Source: Clostridium amylolyticum
Lineage (GTDB): Bacteria; Bacillota; Clostridia; Clostridiales; Clostridiaceae
DNA: 64,000 nucleotides
Assembly (NCBI RefSeq): GCF_900142075.1
Contig: NZ_FQZO01000006.1
Coordinates: 124,001-188,000 of the forward strand
Direction: 5' to 3'
Shown here: positions 9,907 through 18,090 of the stretch, piece by piece
Position numbering within the stretch: position 1 is the first letter of the stretch
Layout of the letters: every line of letters begins with the position of its first letter
The notes under the pieces: model-generated
Database searches by the model: none
The model's input: the letters and a program-made list of their open reading frames with translations, nothing else
Told to the model about the DNA's origin: nothing
Position numbers and translations under genes: made by a program

Positions 9907-10926
9907 CTAAAATTGATTAAGAAATCTCATATCGCTTTCGTAAAGCAGTCTAATGTCATCAATGCCATATTTAAGCATAACCATCCTATCCACTCCAAAA
10001 CCAAAAGCAAATCCGCTATACACCTCTGGGTCTATGCCACAGTTTCTGAGAACATCAGGGTGAACCATACCACAGCCTAAAAGCTCTATAAAACCGCTGC
10101 CTTTACATACTCTGCAGCCTTCTCCTTGACATACAAAGCAAGTGGCATCCATTTCCGCTGAAGGTTCTGTAAAAGGGAAATGATGTGGCCTAAACTTTGT
10201 CTCAATTTTATCGCCAAACATCTTTTTAGCAAATAGTTCTAAAGTCCCTTTTAAATCCGCAAAGGTTATACCTTTATCTATTACCAAACCTTCTAGTTGA
10301 TAAAATATTGGAGAATGAGTTGCATCCGCAGCATCTGATCTAAAAACCTTTCCTGGAGAGATCATCTTTATTGGAGGTTTTTGTTTCTCCATGGTTCTAA
10401 CTTGCACAGGTGAAGTTTGAGTTCTTAGAACTAATTTATCATTTATATAGAAGGTATCTTGCTCACTTCTAGCTGGATGATTCTTTGGTATATTTAATGC
10501 TTCAAAATTATAATAATCCAGTTCTACTTCTGGTCCTTCTTCAATGGCAAAACCCATGGACATAAATATTTCCTTCATATGTTCTAAGGTTAAATCTAAA
10601 GGATGTCTTTTGCCTATTATATTTTTTTTACCAGGCATGGAAATATCAATAACTTCTTTCTGAAGTTTATTAGCCTTTTCTTTTTCCTTTATTTCCCTGG
10701 AAATGCTTTCAATGGATTTTTCTATTTCTTCTCTTACTTCATTTGCTATTTTACCAATTAAAGGCCTTTCCTCCGGTGACAAAGCTCCCATACCTCTTAA
10801 TATGGAAGTTAATTCTCCTTTTTTTCCTAAATACTTTACTCTAACTGCTTCTAAATCTGAATTACTTATTATACTTTTTAATTCAAACAATGCCTGTTCA
10901 CTGATTTGTGTAAGCTTTTCTCTCAT
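9907..10926 (-). CDS. pheS: Phenylalanyl-tRNA synthetase alpha subunit
   Basis: The 339-residue product has an N-terminal coiled coil (about 1-95) that embraces tRNA-Phe and a class II catalytic core. Visible class II elements are HPLDLTLEHMKEIFMSMGF, the motif 2 region FRSDAADATHSPIFYQLEG, and GFGVDRMVMLKYGI (motif 3). A CxxC pair set (CFVCQGEGCRVC near 270) is present. A T-box leader with a Phe specifier precedes it and pheT follows at once. A tRNA-Phe gene lies at 18.5 kb in this same window. Confidence 0.96.
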   Translation of the reverse strand: MREKLTQISEQALFELKSIISNSDLEAVRVKYLGKKGELTSILRGMGALSPEERPLIGKIANEVREEIEKSIESISREIKEKEKANKLQKEVIDISMPGKKNIIGKRHPLDLTLEHMKEIFMSMGFAIEEGPEVELDYYNFEALNIPKNHPARSEQDTFYINDKLVLRTQTSPVQVRTMEKQKPPIKMISPGKVFRSDAADATHSPIFYQLEGLVIDKGITFADLKGTLELFAKKMFGDKIETKFRPHHFPFTEPSAEMDATCFVCQGEGCRVCKGSGFIELLGCGMVHPDVLRNCGIDPEVYSGFAFGFGVDRMVMLKYGIDDIRLLYESDMRFLNQF

Positions 10927-10944
10927 TATTTTTCTCCTTTCAAG

Positions 10945-11185
10945 TATTTTTTAAAATAAAAAAACTGCTGAAAAAGGGACGGATTATCCGCGGTACCACC
11001 CTAATTAGCAGTTGTTGCTCTCTCAATAAAAATAACGGTTTTTACCGCTAACCACTACTATAAATTCGCAGTTAGAACTCCTGAGTGAACTTCAATATAA
11101 GTACCTTTAAGAAAGCTCTCAATCTTTGGCTTTCATTCCCTGTTTAAATTAACTTATATCTACTCTCTCATTCACAGTCTTTATA
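10945..11185 (-). promoter_or_regulatory. T-box leader of pheST, Phe (UUC) specifier
   Basis: The minus strand carries the T-box core AGGGTGGTACCGCG (about 10987-11001). Stem I shows its AGAG/GAGUA-type loop and a specifier loop TGAAG-TTC-AC with TTC at 11087-11089. A terminator pairs AACTGCT with AGCAGTT (10961-11013) and ends in seven T. Uncharged tRNA-Phe should pair with UUC and the T-box and so prevent termination. The specifier position was fixed by aligning with the valS leader, which has GTA at the same place. Confidence 0.92.
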
Positions 11186-11195
11186 TTTTAGTAAT

Positions 11196-11224
11196 ATGAT
11201 ATAACTAAAACTCAATAAAATCAA
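11196..11224 (-). promoter_or_regulatory. Predicted promoter of the pheST T-box leader
   Basis: On the minus strand TTGATT (11219-11224) and TATCAT (11196-11201) have a 17-base spacer. The start would fall just before stem I. The -35 box overlaps the end of the trmH-like gene. Confidence 0.5.
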
Positions 11225-12015
11225 GAATGTTTTTTTAATCTTTGTCTCAATGCTTCAAACATAACTACAGATGCTGCTACAGAAGCATTAAGGGACTCTA
11301 AATTTCCCATCATAGGTATTATCACCCCATAATCGCAAAAAGTCAATATTTTCTTCGTAAGACCAGAGGCTTCATTTCCTATGCAAAAAACTACATTATT
11401 AGATAAATCTAAATCATAGATACTTTTATTTGCTTGCAGTGAAGTACCAATAAATTCATAGAAATTATCCTTTAAGCTTTTAGAAAAACTCAAATTTTCA
11501 TCTTCTAATATCACTGGTACCCTAAATATGGAGCCCATGGTAGCTCTAAGTACCTTTTCATTTAGAAAATCTACAGTTCCTTTGGTACAAATAACCCCTG
11601 AAGCGCCTACTGCATCAGCAGTTCTTATGATAGTTCCCAAATTACCTGGGTCTTGAATTTGATCTACTAAAACATAGATTCCTTCTTTGATATTTGGATC
11701 TGGAAATTGGAATTCTACCACTGCCAATATACCCTGAGGGCTTTCAGTATCACATAGTTCTTTAAAGAAATTTTCTTTAACAATAATTTCCAGAGGATCA
11801 TTACCTGATAACAAAGTTTGCATTTCTTCATAATGCTTATCTATAAAGTCTTGGGTGTATATTATATATTCAATTTTAACCTTAGACTTAAGTGCCTCTT
11901 CAACAAATCTATATCCTTCTATGATATATCTTTTTTGTTCATATCTATATTTCTTGTTTTTTAATTTTTTTACTTCTTTAAAGATTTTGTTGTCTTTGCT
12001 CTCAATGTGTATCAA
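11221..12015 (-). CDS. TrmH/SpoU-family RNA 2'-O-methyltransferase
   Basis: The protein is 264 residues. The N-terminal substrate-binding domain (about 1-95, IIEGYRFVEEALKS) precedes the SPOUT methyltransferase domain. The three SpoU motifs are visible: DPGNLGTIIRTADAVGA near 120, VFCIGNEASGLTK near 205 and IPMMGNLESLNASVAAS near 232. It would methylate a ribose in rRNA or tRNA using SAM; the exact target cannot be read. The start codon is TTG at 12015, six bases after a GGGGGG ribosome site. It follows ktrA by 16 bases and probably belongs to the ktrBA unit. Confidence 0.88.
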   Translation of the reverse strand: MIHIESKDNKIFKEVKKLKNKKYRYEQKRYIIEGYRFVEEALKSKVKIEYIIYTQDFIDKHYEEMQTLLSGNDPLEIIVKENFFKELCDTESPQGILAVVEFQFPDPNIKEGIYVLVDQIQDPGNLGTIIRTADAVGASGVICTKGTVDFLNEKVLRATMGSIFRVPVILEDENLSFSKSLKDNFYEFIGTSLQANKSIYDLDLSNNVVFCIGNEASGLTKKILTFCDYGVIIPMMGNLESLNASVAASVVMFEALRQRLKKHS

Positions 12016-12031
12016 GTAATTCCCCCCATTA

Positions 12032-12694
12032 TTATTTGTTTAAAATTAATTCCAGCTTTCCTAAATCATCAGCAGAACCAATAGCTACTATTATGTCATT
12101 AGGATATACTATATCCTCTGCCTTAGGTGAAACATTAATCTCATTTTCATTTTTTATTGCCATGACATTGATTCCATAATTGGTTCTCATGCCTATTTCT
12201 CTCAACGTCTTATTATGCCACTCTTTTGGGGTCTCTATTTCCATTATGCTATAATCAGGAGAAAGTTCAATATAATCTAATATACTAGAGGAAACCAAAT
12301 TGTGTGCTACTCTTACTCCCATATCCTTTTCTGGTAGTATAACTCTATCCACCCCTATTTTATATAGAACCTTAGCATGTAAATCGCTTTGACCTTTTGC
12401 AATAATATACTTTACTCCTAGCTCTTTTACTAATAACGCCACCATTACGCTAGCTTGTATGTTAGAACCTATAGTAACTACGGCTACATCAAAATTTCTT
12501 ATACCTAGAGTTCTTAACGCTGCCTCATCTGTAGCGTCCATTTGTATAGCATGAGTAACAGAATCTGACACTTCCTGTACTAAATCTTCATCCATATCGA
12601 TAGCCAAAACATCATTACCTAATGCATATAGTGTCTTTGCTACTGAAGTTCCAAATCTTCCTAAACCTATAACCACAAATTGTTTATTAGACAT
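12032..12694 (-). CDS. ktrA: Potassium uptake regulatory subunit KtrA (TrkA-N/TrkA-C)
   Basis: Residues 1-135 form an RCK/TrkA-N Rossmann domain with FVVIGLGRFGTSVAKTLY, the GxGxxG nucleotide site, and acidic AIDMDEDLV. The C-terminal half is a TrkA-C domain. In the family KtrA forms an octameric ring under KtrB and gates K+ flow in response to ATP/ADP, and in some species to c-di-AMP. The ATG at 12694 is preferred over an upstream GTG at 12703, because the GGGGTG ribosome site overlaps that GTG. It lies 11 bases after ktrB. Confidence 0.92.
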   Translation of the reverse strand: MSNKQFVVIGLGRFGTSVAKTLYALGNDVLAIDMDEDLVQEVSDSVTHAIQMDATDEAALRTLGIRNFDVAVVTIGSNIQASVMVALLVKELGVKYIIAKGQSDLHAKVLYKIGVDRVILPEKDMGVRVAHNLVSSSILDYIELSPDYSIMEIETPKEWHNKTLREIGMRTNYGINVMAIKNENEINVSPKAEDIVYPNDIIVAIGSADDLGKLELILNK

Positions 12695-12705
12695 ATTAAA
12701 CACCC

Positions 12706-14052
12706 CTAACCAACTATAATTTTATCTTCAGGATATCTTATTCCTGAGTTGCTTTTATTTCTAGTTAAAGCCAACACTACTGTCAAAGGTCCCACTCTTC
12801 CGCAATACATAGTTAAAGCCAGCAGTATCTTGCCAATAGAAGTAAGCTTTGTAGTTAACCCTAAAGTTAATCCTACTGTACCAAAAGCAGAAGTAACCTC
12901 GTATAATAAATACTCAAAAGATGCTCCTATTTCAGTTATAGAAAGAAGCATTGTTACTGTGATTACTAATAGAAGACCTACAATTATAACCGCCAGTGAC
13001 TTATATACTATATCTCTTGGTATTCTCTTTTTGAAAATCTCAGTGTCTTCTCTTCCTTTTATAACAGAAATAACTGTCATCACCAATACTCCAAAGGTAG
13101 ATGTTTTAATACCACCTGCTGTGGATCCTGGAGAACCTCCAATAAACATCAATATTATAGTAAGGAATTTACCTGCAGTGGTCATACCATCTGTAGGAAT
13201 AGAATTAAAACCTGCTGTCCTAGGTGTAACAGAAGTAAACCAAGCATTTATAATCTTTCCTTTAATGCTTAATGGTTGTAATGTAGAAGGATTTTTAAAT
13301 TCAAATAAGAACATTAATAGCGCACCACCAAATATCAATATGGTGGTCATAAGAATTACAAGCTTAGAATGAGTGGACATTTTTTTTAGGCCTTTATAAT
13401 TATATATTTCTGACCAAACTATGAAACCTAATCCACCCACAGCTATTAATGAGCCTATGGTAAGTATAATAACAATATTTTCAGAATAACCTGTAAGACT
13501 GCTAAATCCACCAATCAAATCAAATCCAGCATTACAAAAAGCAGATATGGAATGCCAAATACTGTAGTAAATACCTTTTGCCAAACCAAACTCTGGTATA
13601 AATTGAGTAGATAGTAAAAGACCTCCCATAAGCTCTACAGAAAAAGTAAAAATAAGCACATACTTTGCAAGCTTTACAAGGCCTTGAAGATTAAATGTAT
13701 TCATCGACTCTTGCATTATTAATCTTTCTCTCAATGTTATCTTTTTACCTAATATAAGCGATAGTAAAGTAGCAAAGGACATAAATCCTAAGCCCCCTAT
13801 CTGAATTAGGGTAATAATAACGGTTTTACCAAAATAATTCCAATGTGTTCCAGTATCTAAAGTTACTAAACCTGTTACACACACCGCAGAAGTAGCTGTA
13901 AATATACAATCTATAAAACTTGTATTAGTACCATCTGCAGAGGATATGGGTAAAGTAAGCAGTATAGCCCCCGTTAATATCACTATTGCAAATCCTATGG
14001 CTAATATCTGCACAGGATTTAAGCGAATTTTTTTTAACAGTTTCCTTTCCAT
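12706..14052 (-). CDS. ktrB: Potassium uptake channel subunit KtrB (TrkH family)
   Basis: The 448-residue integral membrane protein has the four-fold TrkH/KtrB repeat. Pore-loop-like segments include TSAVCVTGLVTLD near residue 55, AFCNAGFDLIGGF near 170, TPRTAGFNSIP near 285 and TSAFGTVGLTLG near 390. It should move K+ (Na+-coupled in well-studied homologues) across the cytoplasmic membrane with KtrA bound on the inside. ktrA follows immediately. The upstream leader is short and shows no c-di-AMP riboswitch. Confidence 0.93.
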   Translation of the reverse strand: MERKLLKKIRLNPVQILAIGFAIVILTGAILLTLPISSADGTNTSFIDCIFTATSAVCVTGLVTLDTGTHWNYFGKTVIITLIQIGGLGFMSFATLLSLILGKKITLRERLIMQESMNTFNLQGLVKLAKYVLIFTFSVELMGGLLLSTQFIPEFGLAKGIYYSIWHSISAFCNAGFDLIGGFSSLTGYSENIVIILTIGSLIAVGGLGFIVWSEIYNYKGLKKMSTHSKLVILMTTILIFGGALLMFLFEFKNPSTLQPLSIKGKIINAWFTSVTPRTAGFNSIPTDGMTTAGKFLTIILMFIGGSPGSTAGGIKTSTFGVLVMTVISVIKGREDTEIFKKRIPRDIVYKSLAVIIVGLLLVITVTMLLSITEIGASFEYLLYEVTSAFGTVGLTLGLTTKLTSIGKILLALTMYCGRVGPLTVVLALTRNKSNSGIRYPEDKIIVG

Positions 14053-14179
14053 TTTATCACCTCTAAGACTATAGGTAATTTCAATTTTAACTCTAAATAT
14101 ATCACTAATATATTAAATTTATCATAAAATTATACGAGAGAAATATTGAGTATAATTAAATATCTATTAAAAATAATTG

Positions 14180-14212
14180 TAATATAATAAAAATGCGACA
14201 TTAGTCGCATTT
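14180..14212 (-). terminator. Terminator after rplT
   Basis: AAATGCGAC and GTCGCATTT (14191-14212) form a 9-bp stem with a 4-base loop. On the minus strand it is followed by TTTATTATATT. It closes the infC-rpmI-rplT operon. Confidence 0.75.
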
Positions 14213-14217
14213 AATTA

Positions 14218-14577
14218 TTAAGCATTTATTTGTTTTTTTGCAATTTCTACTAATTCAGCAAAGGCTTTTGGATCATTAATTGCTATTTCAGAAAGCATCT
14301 TTCTGTTAACATTAACCCCTGCAAGTTTCATACCGTTCATAAATCTGGAATATGATAATCCATTCATTCTTGTAGCAGCATTTATTCTTGCTATCCATAG
14401 TTTTCTGAAATCTCTTTTCTTTAACTTTCTTCCAACATATGCATTTCTTAATGCTCTAATAACAGATTCATTAGCAGTTTTGAAAAGCTTACTTTTTCCA
14501 CCATAATAGCCCTTTGCAAGCTTTAATACTTTTTTATGATTTTTACGAGCATTAACAGCTCTTTTAACTCTTGCCAT
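14218..14577 (-). CDS. rplT: 50S ribosomal protein L20
   Basis: The 119-residue basic protein has the usual L20 length and sequence (MARVKRAVNARKNHKK at the start, KLWIARINAATRMNGLSYS in the middle). It binds 23S rRNA early in 50S assembly. In Firmicutes it also represses its own operon by binding the leader RNA, and such a leader is seen upstream of infC here. It is last in infC-rpmI-rplT, 26 bases after rpmI. Confidence 0.98.
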   Translation of the reverse strand: MARVKRAVNARKNHKKVLKLAKGYYGGKSKLFKTANESVIRALRNAYVGRKLKKRDFRKLWIARINAATRMNGLSYSRFMNGMKLAGVNVNRKMLSEIAINDPKAFAELVEIAKKQINA

Positions 14578-14603
14578 TTTGCAAACCTCCTACTCCGTAG
14601 TTC

Positions 14604-14801
14604 TTATAGATATGGTAATAATTTCTTCATGTTCTTTTCTTGTGTAGGTGAAACATAAGAAGCTTTTCTTAAATTTCTTTTTCTCTTAGAACTCTTCTTA
14701 GTTAATATATGGCTTTTGAAAGCTTTTGCTCTCTTAAGCTTTCCGCTACCTGTTTTCTTAAATCTTTTTGCTGCACCTCTATGAGTCTTCATTTTTGGCA
14801 T
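14604..14801 (-). CDS. rpmI: 50S ribosomal protein L35
   Basis: The 65-residue protein starts MPKMKTHRGAAKRFKKTGSG, the invariant L35 N-terminus, and is strongly basic throughout. It is a component of the large ribosomal subunit. It sits between infC and rplT, the conserved order in Firmicutes, 20 bases after infC. Confidence 0.98.
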   Translation of the reverse strand: MPKMKTHRGAAKRFKKTGSGKLKRAKAFKSHILTKKSSKRKRNLRKASYVSPTQEKNMKKLLPYL

Positions 14802-14821
14802 GATAAAATCCTCCTCTCAAG

Positions 14822-15337
14822 TTATGCTTTCTTTGGAGCCAAAATCATTATCATATTTTTACCTTCTAGTTTAGCAGGTTTTTCAATGACACCTACGTCA
14901 TCTAATTTAGAAGCAAAATTCACAAGTATTTTTTGTCCTATATGTGCATAGTCTGCTTCTCTTCCTCTAAACCTTATGGTTACTTTAACTTTGTCTCCAT
15001 CATTTAAAAATTTTCTAGCATTATTTGCCTTAATGCTAATATCATGTTCTTCTATTGATGGGCTAAATCTAATTTCTTTGATGTTTATAACTTTTTGTTT
15101 TTTCTTTGCTTCTTTGTCTTTTTTAGATTGCTCGTAGATAAACTTACCATAATCCATAAGCTTACATACAGGTGGATTTGCTCCAGGAGATATCATTACT
15201 AAATCTGTTTCTTTCTCTTCGGAAAGTTTTAAGGCATCTCTAGATGACATAATTCCTAGCATTGAACCATCAATGTCAATAACTCTTATCTCTTTTTCTC
15301 TAATCTCTTCATTAAGCAAATAATTTTTATTATTAAT
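14822..15337 (-). CDS. infC: Translation initiation factor IF-3 (probable AUU start)
   Basis: The product has the IF-3 N domain (about 1-70, NYLLNEEIREKEIRVIDIDG) and C domain (about 80-172, KEIRFSPSIEEHDISIKANN). It prevents 50S joining and proofreads the initiator tRNA. I chose the ATT at 15335-15337 as start. It lies eight bases after GGAGG, whereas the in-frame GTG at 15344-15346 overlaps that GGAGG and has no room for a ribosome site. Rare AUU starts with autoregulation are established for infC in other bacteria. With the GTG the protein would gain three residues. It heads the infC-rpmI-rplT operon. Confidence 0.93.
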   Translation of the reverse strand: MNNKNYLLNEEIREKEIRVIDIDGSMLGIMSSRDALKLSEEKETDLVMISPGANPPVCKLMDYGKFIYEQSKKDKEAKKKQKVINIKEIRFSPSIEEHDISIKANNARKFLNDGDKVKVTIRFRGREADYAHIGQKILVNFASKLDDVGVIEKPAKLEGKNMIMILAPKKA

Positions 15338-15364
15338 ACTTTTCACCTCCGGTAATGTATGGGC

Positions 15365-15485
15365 AAGATAAAATATAAAAAGGACGGCATAAGCCGTCCT
15401 CTATATATCACCAAAAAAAATTCAAGTAATATTTAAACCTAACTAGCAGTGCTGTAAGGTGAGAAACGGCTGTTTCTGCTTGACA
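15365..15485 (-). promoter_or_regulatory. L20-type ribosomal leader with terminator upstream of infC
   Basis: The 5' leader begins with a structured segment (GCAGAAACAGCCG near 15480, with GTGCTGTAAGG-type partner sequence) and ends in a strong terminator. That terminator is AGGACGGCTT paired with ATGCCGTCCT (15381-15400), followed by TTTTTATATTTTATC. Position and form match the Rfam L20 leader, where L20 binding favours termination. This assignment is from location and shape, not from a covariance search. Confidence 0.75.
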
Positions 15486-15490
15486 TAGAA

Positions 15491-15519
15491 AGTTTATCAT
15501 CATGAAATATATTTGTCAA
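15491..15519 (-). promoter_or_regulatory. Predicted promoter of infC-rpmI-rplT
   Basis: On the minus strand a perfect TTGACA (15514-15519) and TAAACT (15491-15496) lie 17 bases apart, just before the L20-type leader. Confidence 0.75.
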
Positions 15520-15580
15520 GTACTTTTTTAAATTATCCATTTAAATACTTTAATACTTTATAAACTAATATTAATTTACA

Positions 15581-16471
15581 TCAAATCTTAATTTTATTTG
15601 TTGTACATAGTTTGCAGTTATGGCAAAGTGTAACCCTGTCCGTAAATACATTTTTTATGGTTTCCAATAGTTCTTTATTTCTACAATTATCCTTACCATG
15701 AATGATTACTTTTCTAGGTGAATTAGTAATTAATCCACTTATTATTATATCTTCAATGTTAATAGCTCCACCGAATTTGCTCTCCGAAAGATCGCTTATA
15801 AAATCCTCAAATATATCATTACCATAACCATCCATAACTTTATAGTTTCCCGATGTATCAATTATTATATTTACCTCATATATCTTGCTTTCTTGGATAT
15901 CTACAAAGTATTTTAATAATTTTATAAATTCGTTATATTCTTTTTCAATCATATATTTTTCCACGACTTTATCTACTATACTCTCTAAATCATTAATTAA
16001 ATCCTTCATTCTAAAAGTTATAAAACCATTAATGTTAATCTCCCTTTTTTCTTCAATGCACAATTTTATTTTATCAATTATATCGTTTATTCTGTTCATA
16101 TAAAATACGTAACTGTCGTCTGATCCTTCAATTTTTCCCAATAAAATTTTCATGGATTTATCTTCAACTGTTAATATTTCATCATGTTTAAGGAAAAAGT
16201 AGGTGTCCGTTATCAATTCGTACATTTCTCTTTTTTTAAAAAAATCCACCACTATTTTATATAAAATATTGCTTATATATAAATACACCATATTCTGCAA
16301 CTTGTCACTATAATCACTATCTTCACATAGAATTTTTATGAAGTGGGTGTTTCCTTCTATACTTTCAGATATTCCTAAGATAACATTTTTAGATTTAAAA
16401 CTATGACGCATACTTTGTATATCTTCTATGATGTTTATCTCGCCTTCGTAGGCAAGCTTGATGAGCAGCAT
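15581..16471 (-). CDS. ytxC: Putative sporulation protein YtxC
   Basis: The 296-residue protein resembles the YtxC family, found in spore formers next to the infC-thrS region and annotated as sporulation-related. No enzymatic motif is evident. The C-terminus carries three cysteines (CHNCKLCTT), which could bind metal. The middle segment LLKYFVDIQESKIYEVNIII is typical of the family as I know it. The ATG at 16471 follows GGGAG. It is divergent from the gene at 16631 and ends 62 bases before the infC promoter, so it is transcribed separately. Its biochemical role is unknown. Confidence 0.75.
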   Translation of the reverse strand: MLLIKLAYEGEINIIEDIQSMRHSFKSKNVILGISESIEGNTHFIKILCEDSDYSDKLQNMVYLYISNILYKIVVDFFKKREMYELITDTYFFLKHDEILTVEDKSMKILLGKIEGSDDSYVFYMNRINDIIDKIKLCIEEKREININGFITFRMKDLINDLESIVDKVVEKYMIEKEYNEFIKLLKYFVDIQESKIYEVNIIIDTSGNYKVMDGYGNDIFEDFISDLSESKFGGAINIEDIIISGLITNSPRKVIIHGKDNCRNKELLETIKNVFTDRVTLCHNCKLCTTNKIKI

Positions 16472-16630
16472 ACTTACCTCACTCCCTTCTTAAATATAGT
16501 ATGTATTTAAAAGAAATGTATATACAAATTTCTTGAAACAATTATCGACATTCAAAAAATATTTATTATATGTGATAATTAAATTAAAATAGATACTATA
16601 ATGCAATAATTTAATAAGGAGTATGAGTTT

Positions 16631-17329
16631 ATGAAATATGCTGTAGTGGATTATAGAATTTCACTGGAAGAAATTTATAATTTAGAAAATTTAGGTTATA
16701 AGATTTTAAAATGTCCTAAAAGCAGTGAGGTATATGAAGCAATTAATGGTCATCCGGATATTCAAATGCATGTAGTGGATGAAAAAAATATAATACTTCA
16801 AAGAAATGCTGACAATTTTTTTATGGAGTCCTTGGCATCCTGTGGATATAACCTTATTAAAAGCAGTCATTCCCTTAAAGATAAATATCCAAGAGATATT
16901 ATATTAAATTCCTATAGTACAGAAAGTTTTTTTATACATAATACACTTTATACAGACCCGCAATTATTGTGCAGAGTTCAAGATAAAATAATCATTAATG
17001 TTAAGCAAGGTTACACTAAATGCTCCATATTGCCTGTGGATAATAAAGCTGTAATAACCAATGACCCCTCCATTGAAAGGTCACTAAAAAAATATGATTT
17101 TGATGTTTTACTTTTACCTTATGGTGATATATCCTTACCAGGTTTTAACTATGGATTTATAGGCGGATGTGGCGGAAAAACTTCTCTTGGCGAGATGTGT
17201 TTTTTTGGCCATCTAAAATATTATAAGTATAAAAATGAAATCATCAATTTTCTAAATAGATATAATATCAAACCAATTTATCTATATAATGGTCCCCTAA
17301 TAGATAGAGGAAGTTTATTTGTAATATAA
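16631..17329 (+). CDS. Conserved hypothetical protein, DUF6873-like
   Basis: The 232-residue protein has no signal peptide or membrane segment. It resembles a clostridial family listed as DUF6873, with a fold related to guanidino-group-modifying enzymes. Features seen are an IIINVKQGYTKCSI stretch near 123, SIERSLKKYDFDVLLLPYGD near 148 and a glycine-rich FIGGCGGKTSLGEMCFFGH near 177. The last resembles a conserved active-site or ligand loop with two cysteines. AAGGAG precedes the ATG. It stands alone between divergent ytxC and the His/Met-rich gene. I infer no specific reaction. Confidence 0.6.
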   Translation: MKYAVVDYRISLEEIYNLENLGYKILKCPKSSEVYEAINGHPDIQMHVVDEKNIILQRNADNFFMESLASCGYNLIKSSHSLKDKYPRDIILNSYSTESFFIHNTLYTDPQLLCRVQDKIIINVKQGYTKCSILPVDNKAVITNDPSIERSLKKYDFDVLLLPYGDISLPGFNYGFIGGCGGKTSLGEMCFFGHLKYYKYKNEIINFLNRYNIKPIYLYNGPLIDRGSLFVI

Positions 17330-17410
17330 AATAGGAAAGTATTGTATGTTTCATATTCATCTCCAGGTGCCTAATAAATAATTTGTCGAATTATTTTGCG
17401 CGGTAAATTT

Positions 17411-17439
17411 CACCCTTTGTACTATAAAATCATACTTTA
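17411..17439 (+). promoter_or_regulatory. Sigma-K-like promoter of the His/Met/Tyr-rich protein
   Basis: CACC at 17411-17414 and CATACTTTA at 17431-17439 are separated by 16 bases. They match the mother-cell sigma-K consensus (mACm, 16-17 bases, CATAnnnTA) at every fixed position. Transcription would start about 25 bases before the GGAGG-linked ATG at 17471. Confidence 0.55.
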
Positions 17440-17470
17440 TTATTGTAGGTAAATTACTTGGAGGTTTGTA

Positions 17471-17959
17471 ATGTATTATAGAAACAACTTAGATATTAGT
17501 GCAGAGAATATGGATGAGCGTAAAAAACACCATGAGGATCATGAAAAAGAGGATAATAAATTTATGCCTTTTATGTATTATCCCATGATGCATAATCCAA
17601 TGATGCATTGTAATCCCATGATGCATACAATGGAGCATCATCTAATGATGCATTGTTGCCCAATGGCTCAACCCTATAGCATGATGCAAGGTAATTCAAT
17701 GATGCAAAGCCCGCAAATGATGCAATCTAATCCCATGATGCCCCATTGTGGAATGCATGGCCATATGAAGAATGAAAGAGATGACATCAGTGATATGGAT
17801 TTAAATTATCGTTCTCCTAACTATGATTATTATCATCACCATGGTTATCCATATCATCAACATCATCATAACTATTACCCTTATTATCACCACCATTATC
17901 CATACTATAATTATTTCTATTTTCCTTATCCCATGCCTTATCATTTCTATAGACCTTAA
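17471..17959 (+). CDS. His/Met/Tyr-rich low-complexity protein, probable spore coat component
   Basis: The 162-residue protein has an acidic/basic N-terminus (HHEDHEKEDNK). Residues about 34-95 are Met-rich repeats built from PMMH and SMMQ units, with a few Cys. The C-terminus (about 115-162) is almost entirely His, Tyr, Pro and Phe. There is no signal peptide and no folded domain. Similar Tyr/His-rich proteins occur in Bacillus and Clostridium spore coats, where tyrosine cross-linking is known. The Met/His/Cys content could also bind copper or other metals. A sigma-K-like promoter and GGAGG support late mother-cell expression. I do not recognise the exact family. Confidence 0.7.
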   Translation: MYYRNNLDISAENMDERKKHHEDHEKEDNKFMPFMYYPMMHNPMMHCNPMMHTMEHHLMMHCCPMAQPYSMMQGNSMMQSPQMMQSNPMMPHCGMHGHMKNERDDISDMDLNYRSPNYDYYHHHGYPYHQHHHNYYPYYHHHYPYYNYFYFPYPMPYHFYRP

Positions 17960-18061
17960 AACTTTTAAAATATTTACTCGCAGCAGAGATACTACTGCTT
18001 ATAATATTAATATCTATTTAACTTAAGATATAAAAAAAGCTACCAGAAATACAAAAAGAAA

Positions 18062-18090
18062 ACCCTGGAATATCCAGGGCTATTTTTATT
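18062..18090 (+). terminator. Terminator after the His/Met-rich gene
   Basis: CCCTGGA and TCCAGGG form a 7-bp stem with a 3-base loop, followed by CTATTTTTATTT. It lies 100 bases past the stop codon. Confidence 0.6.

Noticed and set aside
14053..14217. Possible c-di-AMP riboswitch before ktrB
   Set aside because: The leader is too short and lacks the long paired domains; only AT-rich sequence and the rplT terminator are present.
16536..16582. Imperfect inverted repeat AATTATC...GATAATT between ytxC and the DUF6873-like gene
   Set aside because: The arms are short, AT-rich and separated by about 30 bases, so an operator cannot be supported.
17823..18026. Second plus-strand frame in the His/Tyr-rich region
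   Set aside because: It is the shifted frame of the His codon repeats, giving Ile/Thr runs; no ribosome site.
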